Shown here: positions 23,660-34,935 of the stretch, piece by piece
How the letters are laid out: each line of letters starts with the position of its first letter
Position numbering within the stretch: position 1 is the stretch's first letter
Made by a program: the position numbers and the translations under genes
Source of the DNA: Ectocarpus siliculosus
Taxonomy: Eukaryota > Sar > Phaeophyceae > Ectocarpales > Ectocarpaceae
Length of the DNA stretch: 64,000 nucleotides
Assembly (NCBI GenBank): GCA_000310025.1
Contig: FN647863.1
Span: 281,436 to 345,435, forward strand
Reading direction: 5' to 3'
Notes under the pieces: model-generated
Seen by the model: only the letters and a program-made list of their open reading frames with translations
What the model was told of the DNA's origin: nothing
Database searches by the model: none

Positions 23660-24652
23660 CATGCATGCATGTAGTCTATTTTTGGTTCCACTGCTGCTGC
23701 TGTCGACGAACGTATTGTATCCATACGAACTCGTCGCCTCGTCCTGATGCGTGATGGTCACGGAATGCAGACTTCCTCATACGGTGGGCGGCAGAAAACA
23801 GCCACATATTCTTCGCATGAGTGAGTGTCGAACAGCGCACGTCGTTTACAGGAGCTCTGTATGACCCCAGCAGCGATGTTCATTTATTTGTAAAATGGAC
23901 AACAGTGCTCTGCTAGCGTCGTTGAGTATGGAGGTCGTTTATGTCCGATTTTTGAACTGAATCCTATCATAGTAGCATGTTTTTCGCCTTTGACTTGATT
24001 TCGAAAGGAAACAGAGGGAGTTGTGAGCCTGGACGAGGAGGCGTGACAAGGGCGGAGCCAAAAAATGAGGGTGATTTTTGCTTTTTGCCCGCTTTTATAC
24101 AACAATGGCCCAGTTTTGGTTGAAACTGGGAATTGTACGCGAACCGTTCGCGAAAACACCCTCGTTCCTTTGCACAGCTTGTACTGTAATACTACGTCCA
24201 AGCCCATCCCATACATTTGCCGGAACCGGATCCCCTGACACCCGAGAGAAAAGCAACCAACCTCAGCACGGAGGACTATTAGTCTGCCACTGCTGCTGTA
24301 GGTTAGGCCGCATGCTCGCCGTTCATCACAGCGTGTTGAGACCATACCTGAAAACGTAGGTTTCGGGATCTGTGTTGAATCTTGCTGCTGTTGCCGAGCC
24401 AGGAATGGTGAGGTGAGGTGAGGTGCAATGGTGGGTGGTGTGTGTGTGCGTGTGTACGCAATTTTTGCCTGACCTATTCGCGTCGTGTGACACTGACGGA
24501 TTGAGCGTCATCAAGGAACTAACTGCTGTCCGGGGAAAGAACCCGGTTTTTATGATTTGCTGAGCTGTAAAAAACAAATAAATGTCGCAAAAATGTTTGT
24601 CAGCCATTGGTCGAGGGGCTATTGTACACACACAGGGTGACTTGGCTTCAGT
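23660..24652. other. Stretch without a recognisable gene
   Basis: Frames up to about 150 codons exist (for example minus 23884-24345), but none shows a known motif or plausible splice pattern. A GGTGAGGTGAGGTGAGGTG tract occurs near 24407. Confidence 0.35.
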
Positions 24653-25357
24653 ATAGACTACTAATTTTTCGGCCCGAAACATTCCGAGAACGACCCAGCC
24701 GCAGGCTATTTCAGCGGTCCCCAGCGATGCCGGTTCGCAAAACAAACTTTTCCTCTTTTTTTATAAAATCTCCAAATTTCAAATAATACATACTACTTGT
24801 ACTACAGTACACAAAGCTCTAGTCTACATCGACTAGTCACCGGTACCTACATACATACATATGCACACCGGTATACCCTGTGTACAGCACAACCAACCTC
24901 CTCCGATGGCAAGAAACTGCTGTGTATATATGCTCAAGTAGAGCATGTCGGGAAGCTGGTGGCATGGCCAGCCTTACCCTACCATCGGATGACCGGAGGG
25001 CGAGATGGCTGAGATGCTTTCTTTGGCGGCCGAACACAACTACACGAAGCTTGGCGGGCGGGCGTCTCTCGATCATGTCTTTTATTATTCCTTGATGTCT
25101 CCCCAAGACCACCAATTGAAAAGCAACAAGCCGAATCAGGGCAGTGGCGGTTGCCCTCCGTTTGTTCGCGGACGCAAGGAAGGGTGCTGTCCCAGATCAG
25201 ACGGACGGGCAGACAAGGGAGGCGACAGCAGGAGCCTTGGGCGGCCGAAGCTCGGTGTGCTGCCTGGGAAAACGAAGCCTCGAGGCAAGGAGCTGGGGCA
25301 TCGGACTTGCTTGATAAATTGCGGCTGTAGGACGAAGGACGATGTCATCTCTTCACT
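24653..25357 (+). repeat. Left arm of a large inverted-repeat element
   Basis: About 705 bp, from ATAGACTACTAATTTTTCGG to GATGTCATCTCTTCACT. The right arm is its reverse complement but is split into 26930-27043, 31707-32274 and 34886-34935 by later insertions. Removing them restores a continuous arm, so the whole 24653-34935 block is one old element or inverted duplication. A LINE fragment lies between the arms. No target duplication was seen at the outer ends. Confidence 0.8.
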
Positions 25358-25408
25358 GAGAATAATGTTGCTGGTGCGGGGTATGGTGAGAACGACGGCA
25401 GGCAGGCG

Positions 25409-26880
25409 TGTTGTTGTTGTTGTTGTCTTCACATTAAAAACCGTTCCGATCTCTCTCTACCCAGTACCTTCGTATGTCCGTACTGATCCAACACTCGACG
25501 CGGTCGATTCCCGTGGTCACAGGTTAACTTACCCTAAAAAGGTACACTCAAATAAACTGGCCCCGAGGGGTCCGCAAGTCAGGGGTCCGCAAGTCAATAG
25601 AAATCAACGACAGATATTCTGGGATCCTCTGCTCCCTCTTCGCGCTATGCGAGGTATCAACTGAGACTAGCAGTCACTATCTATCATGTGCCGGAGAGAA
25701 AGAGGTACACCCCCTTGGTTCAATCTTGGTACTTCACAACGCAAGCAGAGACAAGGCCATCTGGCACAGAAAAAGAGAGAAAAAAATAAAAAAAGGAGAA
25801 AAAAATATAAATGGAAACCGGAAGAGAAAATAAATGAAAATAAAATGAAAAAGGGCGAAGGACAAAGAGGGACCAGGCCGAAAATAACAGGAAGTATGAG
25901 GCAGAACAAGGCACACAGTGGAGAGACCACTAACGAACAAGCAAACACGCAAACATGGCCACCAACCAGCGATACATTGTAATGGTACGAAATCGCTACT
26001 ACTGGGGGGTTGGTGCAATGGTGTAGCGTTGGGGGGGGGGGCAATTGGCGAAAAGAAGTTCAATCCGGCACGCGTCGTGCCACTCGGTCCGTCTCTTCTC
26101 GTTTGCTTTCTTCCCTCGCTGCCTCGTCCGTCTCCTGCCCCCCTCCCGCCCCATTGGTTGTTGGCTTGTGGTTTCGTTTGAGCGCTCGTTGTCGGCTGGC
26201 CTCTTCTTCCTTCTCGTGCCAGGAGGTCATGAACTTCTCAGCTCCCTGTAGCACCGCCGCATGCCAGGGTACTCCCCCCTCCACCTTCGCGGCTTCCGTC
26301 CACCTTAACTTCGGTGCCGTGTCTTTCGGTACGGGAATTCCGAGACAACTTGGGTCGGTTTTCGTAGATCCGTGGTCGGCCCCGAAGGCCTTCAGGTCGT
26401 CGAGCACACACTTCGGCCAGTTCTGTTCCTGTCCCCCCCTACGTGGCTTCTCCCCCCCCGCCAGCTCGCCGAGCATCAGTCGTTTCGGGAGTCGCCCGGC
26501 TGCCTTGCCAGTGCTCCCGCGAACAGTAGGCGTCGTTGTCGGATCGTGGCTTCAACGCTCTGGGCATTCGACCCTCTTCAGCGTCTGGGCGTACGAGAGC
26601 TGCCGGTAGGTGTCTTTCTTGCGCTTGTACCCGATAACTCGAAGGAGCAGTCGGTGGTGTGTCGACCGCAGCGTCTGATAGTGGCACAGAGTCCGGGGGG
26701 GGGGGCAGGCGGGAGGGGAGATTCAACCACACGATCCTGAAGCGGTTGCAGCCAAGCGCAGAGCGCGTAGTATCTGTGGTCCCGTAAGAGCACCGTCGCT
26801 TCTGGAGCGTGTTCGTGCGTAACCTAAAGGGGCTCGCGGCGTCCGGGAGTGTGTTCGACAACGCTACCGTCGCTTGTGAT
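25409..26880 (-). mobile_element. 5'-truncated LINE, copy 1, with short GTT (AAC) tail
   Basis: Same family as 43695-44897. In minus-strand order: LRSTHHRLLLRVIGYKRKKD, TYRQLSYAQTLKRVE, then GGQEQNWPKCVLDDLKAF and EEEASRQRALKRNHK. 'LR..HH..L.R..G' and 'RG+P...W..C...DL' are the classic C-terminal blocks of LINE polymerases. The 3' UTR shares TCACATTAAAAACCGTT and GATTCCCGTGGTCACAGG with copy 2 and ends in a GTT run at 25409-25428. There is no polymerase core and there are frame changes: a dead 3' fragment. Confidence 0.7.
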
Positions 26881-26929
26881 GTGGGTGGCGACCATTATTG
26901 AAGCGAAACAAGTAACATCACTACTTCGG

Positions 26930-27043
26930 AGTGAAGAGATGACGTCGTCCTTGCTTCGTCCTTCAGCCGCAATTTATCAAGCAAGTCCGACGCCCCAGCT
27001 CCTTGCCTCGAGGCTTCGTTTTCCCAGGCAGCACACCGAGCTT
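26930..27043 (-). repeat. Right arm of the large inverted repeat, inner piece
   Basis: Reverse complement of about 25240-25357. It is interrupted at AGCTT (27039-27043) by the copia element; the arm resumes at 31707 with the duplicated AGCTT. Confidence 0.8.
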
Positions 27044-27249
27044 TGTTCGTGGGTCTACGGACATGGTTTGGATATGTTAGCCGTACGTACAAGTGTGACT
27101 CAGATGGTGTAGAACCTTTTAGGTAGGGGTACGGTGATGATGCACCGGGGCCCCCTTTTGTTGTGTGCAGCAGCCCTGCTGCCACTCCTCCTTTCTGAGC
27201 ACGACAGCGCCCTGGGTACGGGCGTTGCCTCACCGTCTGAAGTTAATAC
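27044..27249 (+). repeat. Truncated 5' LTR of copia element 1
   Basis: Matches the first 206 bases of the LTR at 31453 and stops at GTTAATAC, where the internal deletion begins. Confidence 0.85.
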
Positions 27250-30200
27250 GACAAGAGCAAGTGCTCGTCCGAGCAGGCGGTGCTCGCGGTGGAGCTGCCG
27301 GTCTTGGACGCCACCGCACTGGACGTGGCAGAGGAGGCGCTAGTGGTCCGTGACTTCACAGGCGAGTGGAACAGAGTCGTTGATCGAGGGGGTGTAGAGT
27401 AGGCCAGGAAGGAAAGGTTTGTGGCCGATACCGGCGCAACCAACCACATGTTCCCGAGCGCTAACGCGTTCGAAAACTACCATGAGTGCGATCGACGTTT
27501 GAGTGTCGCCGCAGGGAAGCAAGCCTTCGCCATAGTAGGCTACGGCGACGTGAGGGTGTCCATCGGTTCTCGCGTTGGGACCACAGACCTGCTGTTGAAA
27601 CGGGTCGCTCATGTGCCGGAGCTGAATTACAACCTCGTGTCCCTCACAGCCCTTTTGAAGCAAACCAAGGGCCGCTTAGCCGCAGACGAGCGTGAGTTGG
27701 AGGTGTTCGTTGGTGGGGGGGAGTCGGCGTACTTCCCTCTATGGGGGGAGCTGTTCGTTCAGACTGGTTACCGCATAGACTCGGGTAGGGAACTAGCCTG
27801 TGCCATAATTGCTCCTGGTAACGCGAAAGCGAACCGCACCCCCGTTGACATCAACGACTTCCACTGCGCGCACGGCCACTCCCACGAGGTGCTACTGAAG
27901 AACACGGCGAAGCAGCAAGGGGTGACGCTGGTGGGCCAGCTCCGGGAGTGCATGGGGTGCTCGACGGCAAAGGGGCTATCCAAGCCCATCCCCAACAGGA
28001 CGTCCACCCGAGCAGTTAAGAAGCTACAGAGAGTTTTTGTGGATTTGAGTGGGAAGGCAAGGGTGCAGAGCTTGGGGGGGAAGTGGTACACTGTCATTGT
28101 AAGGGATGACTGCACGAGGTGGAACCGCGTCTACTTCTTGAAAAACAAGTCAGACGCTGCAGAGGCATTCGAGAGATACCTAGCGGAAAACAGGGCAGAC
28201 GGAGCCCCATCCGAGGTCATGGTCGTGCGGTCTGACAACGGAGGAGAGTTTTTCGAGGGAGAGTTCGGAAAGCTGTGCCGCAAGTATTGCATCAAGCAGG
28301 AGTTCACCCCCGCATACAGCCCAGAATACAACGGTGTAGCTGAGAGAGCACTGGGACTGATAAAGAATGCAGCACTAGCCGCCCGCATACAAGCGCCGAT
28401 TCTTTACCCCGAAGCACCAAGCTACCCCTCCCTTTGGGCCGAAGCCACAGCTTGGGCATGCAACGCCCTGAACTGCACCTCCACCACATCCAGCCCGGAC
28501 AAGAAATCGCCGTACGAAATGTGGCACGGGCACCCACCTCCCCCAGAGGCGACGTACCCGTTCCTCAAACCCGCCGTATACAAGGTCAAGCGCACGCACA
28601 AGTCAGAGCCGAAAGCAAAAAAGTGTTTTTACCTCGGCCCTGGAATCAACACAAACCGTGATTGCGTGCGCATCCTGAACGAAAAACGCCAAGCGATCAC
28701 CACTCGCAACTTCACCTGGCAATCTGTGCCCGCCGCCCCGACCGCGCACCCCCAGCCGCTGCCTCCCATTGCAGAGGAGGACGAGGAGCTCACGACTGGG
28801 GAGCACGAGGACGGGGGGGGTGCGTCATGCCACGGTGGAGGGAGGGCGGAGGGAGAACCTGAGGATGGAGGTTTCCACCTTGACACGACGGCAAACCCGG
28901 GGCCCGCGGAGCCGCCCGCGCGCGATGCGCCGGCGGCGCCGCCGGCCGCGCCCCAGGAGTCGGGCGCGGGCGACGCTGGCGATGGCGCCCCCCTCGAGCA
29001 GGGAGGGCGCGAGCGTCGCCCCATCTACCACGTCGACCGGGATGGCCGATGTGGGCGGCGGCGAGGACGACCGCCGCCGCAGCAGCAGCAGCAGCGGCAG
29101 CGGCAGCAGCAGCAGCAGCAGCAGCAGCGGTGGCGGCAGCGACAGCGGCAGCGACACGGATATTCCGGCGCTCCGCGGGCCCGAGGAACGGAGGCTCGCC
29201 CGCTTTGGCGAGCCGGCCGAACTCACCAGCCGCCGACTCAGGGAGAACCCTCGCCGGAACACGAGGTACGAGTCGTCAACGAGTGCCGAAGGTCTGCTCG
29301 CCCGCCATGCATCGGCGGCCGGGCTGCCCACCCTGCCCATCACCAGCACGGAGGAGTACACCCACTGGATGCTCGCGTGTGTGGTCGACGTGGTGGAAGG
29401 GCTAGAGGCGAGGGCGGTGCAAGCGCTGCTGTGCGAGCGCGCGGAGGAGGCCAACATCGCGCGCCAAGAGGCAGAGGACTTCCTGCTGGGAGCGGAGGAC
29501 CTCGTGCTCAACTCTCCAGACGCCTTCGTGAGGGCCCTGGCGTCGACCGAGCTGAGTACAGAATCCCCCATAGGCAAGCGTCCGAGTGACGTTGAATCCC
29601 CCCCCATGACCGTAGCCGGCGTTGCCAAGTCTGTGTACAGAGAGGGGTGGGAACAGGCCATGAGGGAAGAGTTCGATGGACACTTGGACACGGGAACGTT
29701 TTCATTCGTAGACGGTACGCCAGAGGGGCGTAGACCTGTGAGTTCTAAGTGGCGTTTTACTTGGAAGACGAACAAGGAGGGGAAAATCGAGAAGTTCAAA
29801 GCGCGTCTGGTCGCTAGGGTTTTTTCGCAAATTCCGAATGTGGACTACTTCTACTCATCCTCCCCTTGCCCATCATCCGCATCCATTAAACTGATGCTTG
29901 CGGTAGCCAATGAGAAATCATTGAAACTCAACCACTGGGATGTCAAGCAGGCGTTTACACACGCTAAGTTAGACGAGGATGTGTTCTTGAGGCTCCCCGC
30001 GGGGTGCGGGGAAAAATCCCACAAAGTTGTGAAGGCTGAGCGTGCTATTTACGGCTTGAAGCAGAGCGGCAGGCAGTGGGGGTACCACGCTGCCGACACG
30101 CTTGTAGAAAACGGGTTCGAGCAGTGCAAGGCGGACCCGTGCGTCTTCCGCAAGATGAAAGACGATGTCGTGGTGATGATTATCGTGATGTATGTGGATG

Positions 30201-31142
30201 ACATTTTGGTGGCTGGGTCTGATGATGATTGCAAGGAGTTGCTCGCTTCCCTCAACAAGGCATTCCCCACCAAAGACCTTGGAGAGTGTGTGTGGTTCGA
30301 CGGGTGTGTCGTTGAGAGAGACCTAGAGGCTGGGACCCTTAGAATCTCCCAAACCGCGTACATTGACAGCATCGTGAATCGCTTTGATGTGCAATCGACC
30401 TCCCCCATCCCTGCTTCCCCTGGTGCTGACCTAGGACCGAAGCGAGATGACGAAAGTGGAGGGGAGTGGCCGGTGAGGGAGGCCATCGGCAGCATGATGT
30501 GGGTGTCGACGTTCTCGCGCCCGGACATCTCGTTCGCTGTGCGTGCGGTAGCGCGCCACGCCCACGCCCCTGCCGAGAGGCACTGGAAGGCGATACGGAA
30601 GATCCTCGCCTACCTCAAAGAGACGAGGGACCTCGGGATCACCTATAAACGGGGATCGGGGCTGGGGCTGGCGGTGTACGTGGACGCTAGCTACGCCGAC
30701 GCTGAGGATAGACGTTCGGTGTCAGGGCTGGCAACAACGGTTGGAGGAACCGTCATCAGCCACGGTAGCAAGACGCAAGCTATCGTATCTTTGTCGTCTA
30801 CGGAGGCAGAGTACATTGCTGGCCGGAGAGGGTGTGAAAGAAGCTTTGTTTGTGCGTGCAGTGCTTTCGTTTATTGCCCCAGAGACCAGCGGCGGTAGCA
30901 TTCAGGTCCTTGAGGACAATCAGGGGGCCATGGCTTTGGTGCAGAACCCCCTTAGCTCAGCGCGTAGCAAGCACATCGACGTGCGGTACCACTTCATTCG
31001 TGGATTATTTAGGTCGGGTGACATCTCGATCAAGTTTGTGTCGACGTCGGAGCAACATGCAGACATGCTCACCAAGGCTCTTAGCAAGAGCAACCTGCAG
31101 TACCACCGGAAAAAGCTGATGAATTTGCCGGAGCTTCTGTAG
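27250..31142 (+). pseudogene. Copia gag-pol remnant (protease, integrase, reverse transcriptase, RNase H)
   Basis: Starts inside the end of gag (KCSSEQAVLAVELP) and is broken by a stop (GVE-stop-ARKE). Protease motif FVADTGATNHMF; integrase zinc finger HCAHGHSHEVLL...CMGCSTAKGLSKP; core D-D-E in VFVDLSGKA, VVRSDNGGEFF and YSPEYNGVAERAL; then a Ser/Gln-rich linker with a CAG-rich run near 29080-29140. Reverse transcriptase has FTWKTNKEGK, AIYGLKQSGRQWG and YVDDILVAGS; RNase H has VDASYADAEDRRSVSG and SSTEAEYIA. Frames change near 28990 (an extra C compared with element 2) and near 30825. Last part 30826-31142 ends LMNLPELL-stop. All catalytic motifs are visible, but the open frame is not intact. 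Confidence 0.9.
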
Positions 31143-31452
31143 GATTTTCTAGCGCTTGGGGTAGGTCATGTATACCATGCGGGGAAAGATGCATTACTGT
31201 CGCGGGCTGTGTCCCAATGGCAGGAGTAGGAGGCTTGCCTCGCATTCTTGTCTTCGCCTTGGCCTTCCTGATAAGTGCGGCCGTTGTGATCCGGCGTGAT
31301 AGCAATGGTTTGTGTTGGATGGGATTTATTTTCGAGGGGTTTTGCCCGGGCGCCGGGTTTCCCCTCGACCACCGTATTGGCATTTTATTGATGTATCCGG
31401 GGTGTTTTTGCCCCACTGATGGTTAGTCACTTGCGTGAAGAACCAGGGAGGG

Positions 31453-31706
31453 TGTTCGTGGGTCTACGGACATGGTTTGGATATGTTAGCCGTACGTACA
31501 AGTGTGACTCAGATGGTGTAGAACCTTTTAGGTAGGGGTACGGTGATGATGCACCGGGGCCCCCTTTTGTTGTGTGCAGCAGCCCTGCTGCCACTCCTCC
31601 TTTCTGAGCACGACAGCGCCCTGGGTACGGGCGTTGCCTCACCGTCTGAAGTTAATACACTACACAAACAATACCCGATAAGTACGCGGAGTACGGCCGA
31701 CAAACA
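31453..31706 (+). repeat. Complete 3' LTR of copia element 1
   Basis: 254 bp, TG...CA, preceded by the polypurine tract and followed by the target duplication AGCTT. Confidence 0.85.
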
Positions 31707-32274
31707 AGCTTCGGCCGGAGCTTCGGCCTTCCGAAACTTCCCCAAGGCTCCTGCTGTCGCCTCCCTTGTCTGCCCGTCCGTCTGATCTGGGACAGCACCC
31801 TTCCTTGCGTCCGCGAACAATCGGAGGGCAACCGCCACTGCCCTGATTCGGCTTGTTGCTTTTCAATTGGTGGTCTTGGGGAGACATGAACGAGAGACGC
31901 CCGCCCGCCAAGCTTCGTGTAGTTCTGTTCGGCCGCCAAAGTAAGCATCTCAGCCATCTCGCCCTCCGGTCATCCGATGGTAGGGTAAGGCTGCCATGGC
32001 CATGCCACCAGCTTCCCGACATGCTCTACTTGAGCATATATACACAGCAGTTTCTTGCCATCGGAGGAGGTTGGTTGTGCTGTACACAGGGTATACCGGT
32101 GTGTATGCATATGTATGTATGTAGGTACCGGTGACTAGTCGATGTAGACTAGAGCTGTGTGTACTGTAGTACAAGTAGTATGTATTATTTGAAATTTGGA
32201 GATTTAATAAAAAAAGAGGAAAATTTTGTTTTTTTGCGAACCGGCATCGCTGGGGACCGCTGAAATAGCCTGCG
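31707..32274 (-). repeat. Right arm of the large inverted repeat, middle piece
   Basis: Reverse complement of about 24701-25265. It ends at GCG (32272-32274), where the palindrome-rich element is inserted, and resumes at 34886. Confidence 0.8.
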
Positions 32275-32863
32275 ATAATCGGTAAAATTAGACCATCCGG
32301 CTAGTCAGAGACCATCCGGCTAGTCAGCTGACTTGCCGGATGGTCTAATTTTACCGATTAAAAGATATGCTCTGAGCTCGTTAGCACCCGGCCGGATCAC
32401 ATGGGCTTGAGGCTATTTTGCAGGGTTACTCACGGAGCGGTTTTTTTGCACGGAGTGGAGCGGAGCGGAGCGGTTTAAACCGCTCCGCACCGCTCCGCGA
32501 GGTTTTCCCTTGAGAAAAAACCGCTCCGCTCCGCTCCGTGACATGAACAAAAAAACCGCTCCGCTCCGTGAGAAATCTGCGCTCGGATAAACCGCTCCGC
32601 TCCGCTCCGTGGGGCTTCCCAACAATCCGTACAAGCGGTTTTTTCACGGAGCGGTTTGCCCTACTCCGTCACACAAGCACGGATAAAACCGCAATACAGC
32701 CGCGGTTTTACCACGGAGTAACGTTTTTTTTCCTACGGAGTCACGATATTTTTCCATTTTTTTCTGTTCTACTTTCACAGCAGCCACACAGACACACACT
32801 CCGTGCACACGAACCACACACACTCCGTGCACATCAGTTTGTGTGCACGTCTGCCTATCTCTG

Positions 32864-33655
32864 ATGGAGTCGACATCCGACCCTGGCGACCGCCCTTCTG
32901 GCGACCGCTCTCCTGGTGGTGCTGGTGCTGGTGCTAGTGCTGGTGCCGGAGGTTCTGCTGGCGCTGCTGCTGCATCAGCAGCGGCGCAACCTGGGGAATC
33001 CCGCCTGAGCATGGTGCGTAGCGTCAAACGCACCGTCATCAACGTTGCAGAGACCGTACCACACGGACGGGGATTTGTCGGGAGTTTGGACGTTTTTCCA
33101 GAAGCTCAACAAGCCGTTGGACAACGGGAAGAACACGCGATGCATCGTTGCCGATGAAGACGGCAAGGAATGCGGCCGGATGTACAAGCACGTGGCCAAG
33201 AACGGCACGCATCCGCTGCTAGACCATCTGCGGACGAAGCATGTTCCACAGTACGAGTTGGCGATGAAAGCGAGCAACAAATCTGCAAAAGCGAAGCAGG
33301 AGAGAGGCAAAGCATACGCGAAACGGCTGCTGCTGCTCGTGGCCAATGTGCCCCATCTTGTCCATGCTTGCTCGCGTGTACCTTTGCATTGACAGCACTA
33401 ACTAGTTGCCAATCAGAGAGGGACTTTTCGGGGCTGGGATTCGTGTACAACAACCTTCGGCAGGCGATGATGCCCGACCGTGTCGAGATGGTGATGTTCC
33501 TCCGGTCTAACCCCCATCTTATTCCCGAGATCATGAAGTTGGACAATGAGTTGAGGAAGCTGCTTGCAGCGCAGTCTGTTGGGAAGGCTAAAGCTGCATC
33601 TGTCCAAGCCGCTTGTGCGGGAAAGCAGGTGGTTGTCGAGGTCGAATCTGACTGA
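32864..33655 (+). pseudogene. hAT transposase remnant: BED finger joined to dimerisation domain
   Basis: An Ala/Gly-rich start (ATG 32864) runs out of frame near 33055. The next frame has a BED-type finger: SGVWTFFQKLNK, CIVADEDGKECGRMYK, and HLRTKHV (33075-33250). After another frame change near 33380 comes the hAT C-terminal dimerisation block SCQSERDFSGLGFVYNNL, MMPDRVEMVMFLRSN (about 33405-33515), stop at 33653. The catalytic DDE region that normally separates these, several hundred residues, is absent. It cannot transpose itself. Confidence 0.75.
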
Positions 33656-33712
33656 GCGACATAGCGGCGTATGTTTTTGGATGAATACACAAGACGCCTG
33701 GTGATACCCATG

Positions 33713-33880
33713 TGCTAGTACTGGCAAGTTTCAACGAGAGGCATATGAGGAATTACCTGCTGTTGTACGTGTTGCAGGAACGTATGAGTCGGGAGGTATT
33801 AGTACTGGCAAGTTTCAACGAGAGGCAAGTGAGGATTTGTCTGCTGTTGTACGTGTTGCAGGAACGTAGGAGTCGAGGAG
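33713..33880. repeat. Tandem duplication of about 82 bp inside the hAT element
   Basis: TACTGGCAAGTTTCAACGAG ... CTGCTGTTGTACGTGTTGCA ... GAACGTA(T/G)GAGTCG occurs twice head to tail with a few differences. Function unknown. Confidence 0.7.
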
Positions 33881-34675
33881 GTATCGATGTGGGGAACGGT
33901 TCCTTTCTGAATAATTGATTAGTTGACAGCTTTTTGGTCTGTTTGGGCTGTCCTAGCGACGAGGACGCATACGGTGTCACCGGCGGCCTCCAAACACAGC
34001 ACACCGTGTGGAAAAGTCGGTTTCCGGTGTACGAAACCCGACGTTTTTGAATAAATTGCAGGTACTCCGTCGATTTGTACGGATATCCGTGCGGTTTTGA
34101 CGTTTTTTTCTTACGGATAACGGTCCTCAAGGACACGGTTTTGCTCGGTTTATGCTACGGAGTATACAAAACCGCTCCGTGAAAATAACCGCACTACGGA
34201 TTAACCGCTCCACACCGCTCCGTGACATCAGAAAAAAAACCGCTCCGCTCCGTGAGACTATTGCCCTCGGATAAACCGCTCCGCACCGCTCCGTGATATT
34301 TTCAAATATAAAAAACCGCTCCGCACCGCTCCGTGGAACTAAAAAAAAAAAAAACCGCTCCGTGAGTAACCCTGCTATTTTGCTGCTTACTCGTTGAGAG
34401 GAGGGATCTCCGGGGCGTACCCCTCGCCAATCGCTGCTGCTCAGTCAATGGTAATTCTACGCAAAGAAAAGTGATCCAGCCGGTATTCGAACTTCGTGCG
34501 GGAATCCTCTAATTAATCGCGGAACTAGATAGACCATCCGGCTAGTCAGCGCTGACTTGCCGGATGGTCTAGTTCCGCGAATTAAAAGATATGCTCTGAG
34601 CTCGTTAGCACCCGGCCGGATTACATGGGCTTGGGAATGAGTAGAGATCTCCGGGGCCGGACCCCTCGCCAAACG

Positions 34676-34837
34676 CCGCTGTTTGGTAAACAAATGGTGA
34701 TTCTTGTGTAAGTGGACCAAGAGTTGACTTTGTGGTCTAATGGTCATAGTTTTCTTACACAAGGTTCCACGCACGGGCTCGAATCCCAGTGGTCCACTTA
34801 CACAAGAATCACCATTTGTTTACCAAAAACAGCAAAC
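34676..34837. repeat. Long hairpin with a tRNA-like core
   Basis: TGTAAGTGGACCA and upstream bases (about 34676-34722) pair almost perfectly with TGGTCCACTTACA and downstream bases (about 34792-34837), a stem of some 45 bp. The loop of about 70 bases contains TGGTCTAATGG (A-box-like) and GGGCTCGAATCCC (B-box-like). It does not fold into a normal tRNA because the acceptor spacing is wrong. It may be a captured tRNA or SINE head. Confidence 0.65.
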
Positions 34838-34885
34838 GCATGGCTAGTCAGCTGCCTAGCCGGATGGTCTAATTTTACCGATTAT

Positions 34886-34935
34886 GCGACTGGGTCGTTC
34901 TCGGAATGTTTCGGGCCGAAAAATTAGTAGTCTAT
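34886..34935 (-). repeat. Right arm of the large inverted repeat, outer tip
   Basis: CTGGGTCGTTCTCGGAATGT to GTAGTCTAT is the reverse complement of 24653-24702, completing the arm. Confidence 0.8.

Larger units (their letters stand above)
27044..31706 (+). mobile_element. Ty1/copia-type LTR retrotransposon 1 (gag deleted)
   Basis: Flanked by the 5-bp duplication AGCTT (27039-27043 and 31707-31711). The 3' LTR is 31453-31706, from TGTTCGTGGG to ACAAACA; the 5' LTR is cut short at 27249. Read by eye, the 206 bases common to both LTRs are identical, so the insertion is young. A polypurine tract, CCAGGGAGGG, precedes the 3' LTR. A deletion removed the last 48 bases of the 5' LTR, the primer site and almost all of gag. 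The left arm at 25239-25265 preserves the uninterrupted target CACACCGAGCTTCGGCCG. Confidence 0.9.
32421..34374 (+). mobile_element. hAT element, internally deleted
   Basis: TIRs CAGGGTTACTCACGGAGCGG at 32421 and the inverse ending CTCCGTGAGTAACCCTG at 34374 are flanked by the 8-bp duplication CTATTTTG (32413-32420 and 34375-34382). CAGGG termini and 8-bp duplications are hallmarks of hAT. Both ends carry dense CCGCTCCG/CGGAGCGG subterminal repeats (32440-32620 and 34150-34350), likely transposase binding sites. It is inserted in the palindrome-rich element. Confidence 0.92.
32275..34885. mobile_element. Palindrome-rich MITE-like element (host of the hAT insertion)
   Basis: Ends are inverted: ATAATCGGTAAAATTAGACC at 32275 and GGTCTAATTTTACCGATTAT at 34885, flanked by GCG on each side; the left arm of the large repeat shows the empty site. 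Without the hAT insert it is about 650 bp. It is two tandem units: each has a GACCATCCGGCTAGTCAG hairpin (32290-32350 and 34530-34575), then AAAAGATATGCTCTGAGCTC, then GATCTCCGGGGC...CCCCTCGCCAA, then a tRNA-like part. No coding capacity. A 3-bp duplication fits PIF/Harbinger or CACTA groups, but neither is established. Confidence 0.7.

Noticed and set aside
25005-25664. 219-codon plus frame with TKLGGRASLDHV
   Set aside because: The same frame appears inverted in the right arm of the large repeat and has no known motif; it runs out of the arm into LINE 3' UTR, so a real gene is unlikely.
28825-29799. 324-codon minus frame
   Set aside because: Antisense to copia element 1 linker and reverse transcriptase; Ser/Leu-rich low complexity caused by the CAG-type repeats.
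34711-34805. Functional tRNA gene in the hairpin
   Set aside because: The complementary ends pair, but the A box is about 20 bases too far from the 5' stem and no cloverleaf fits.
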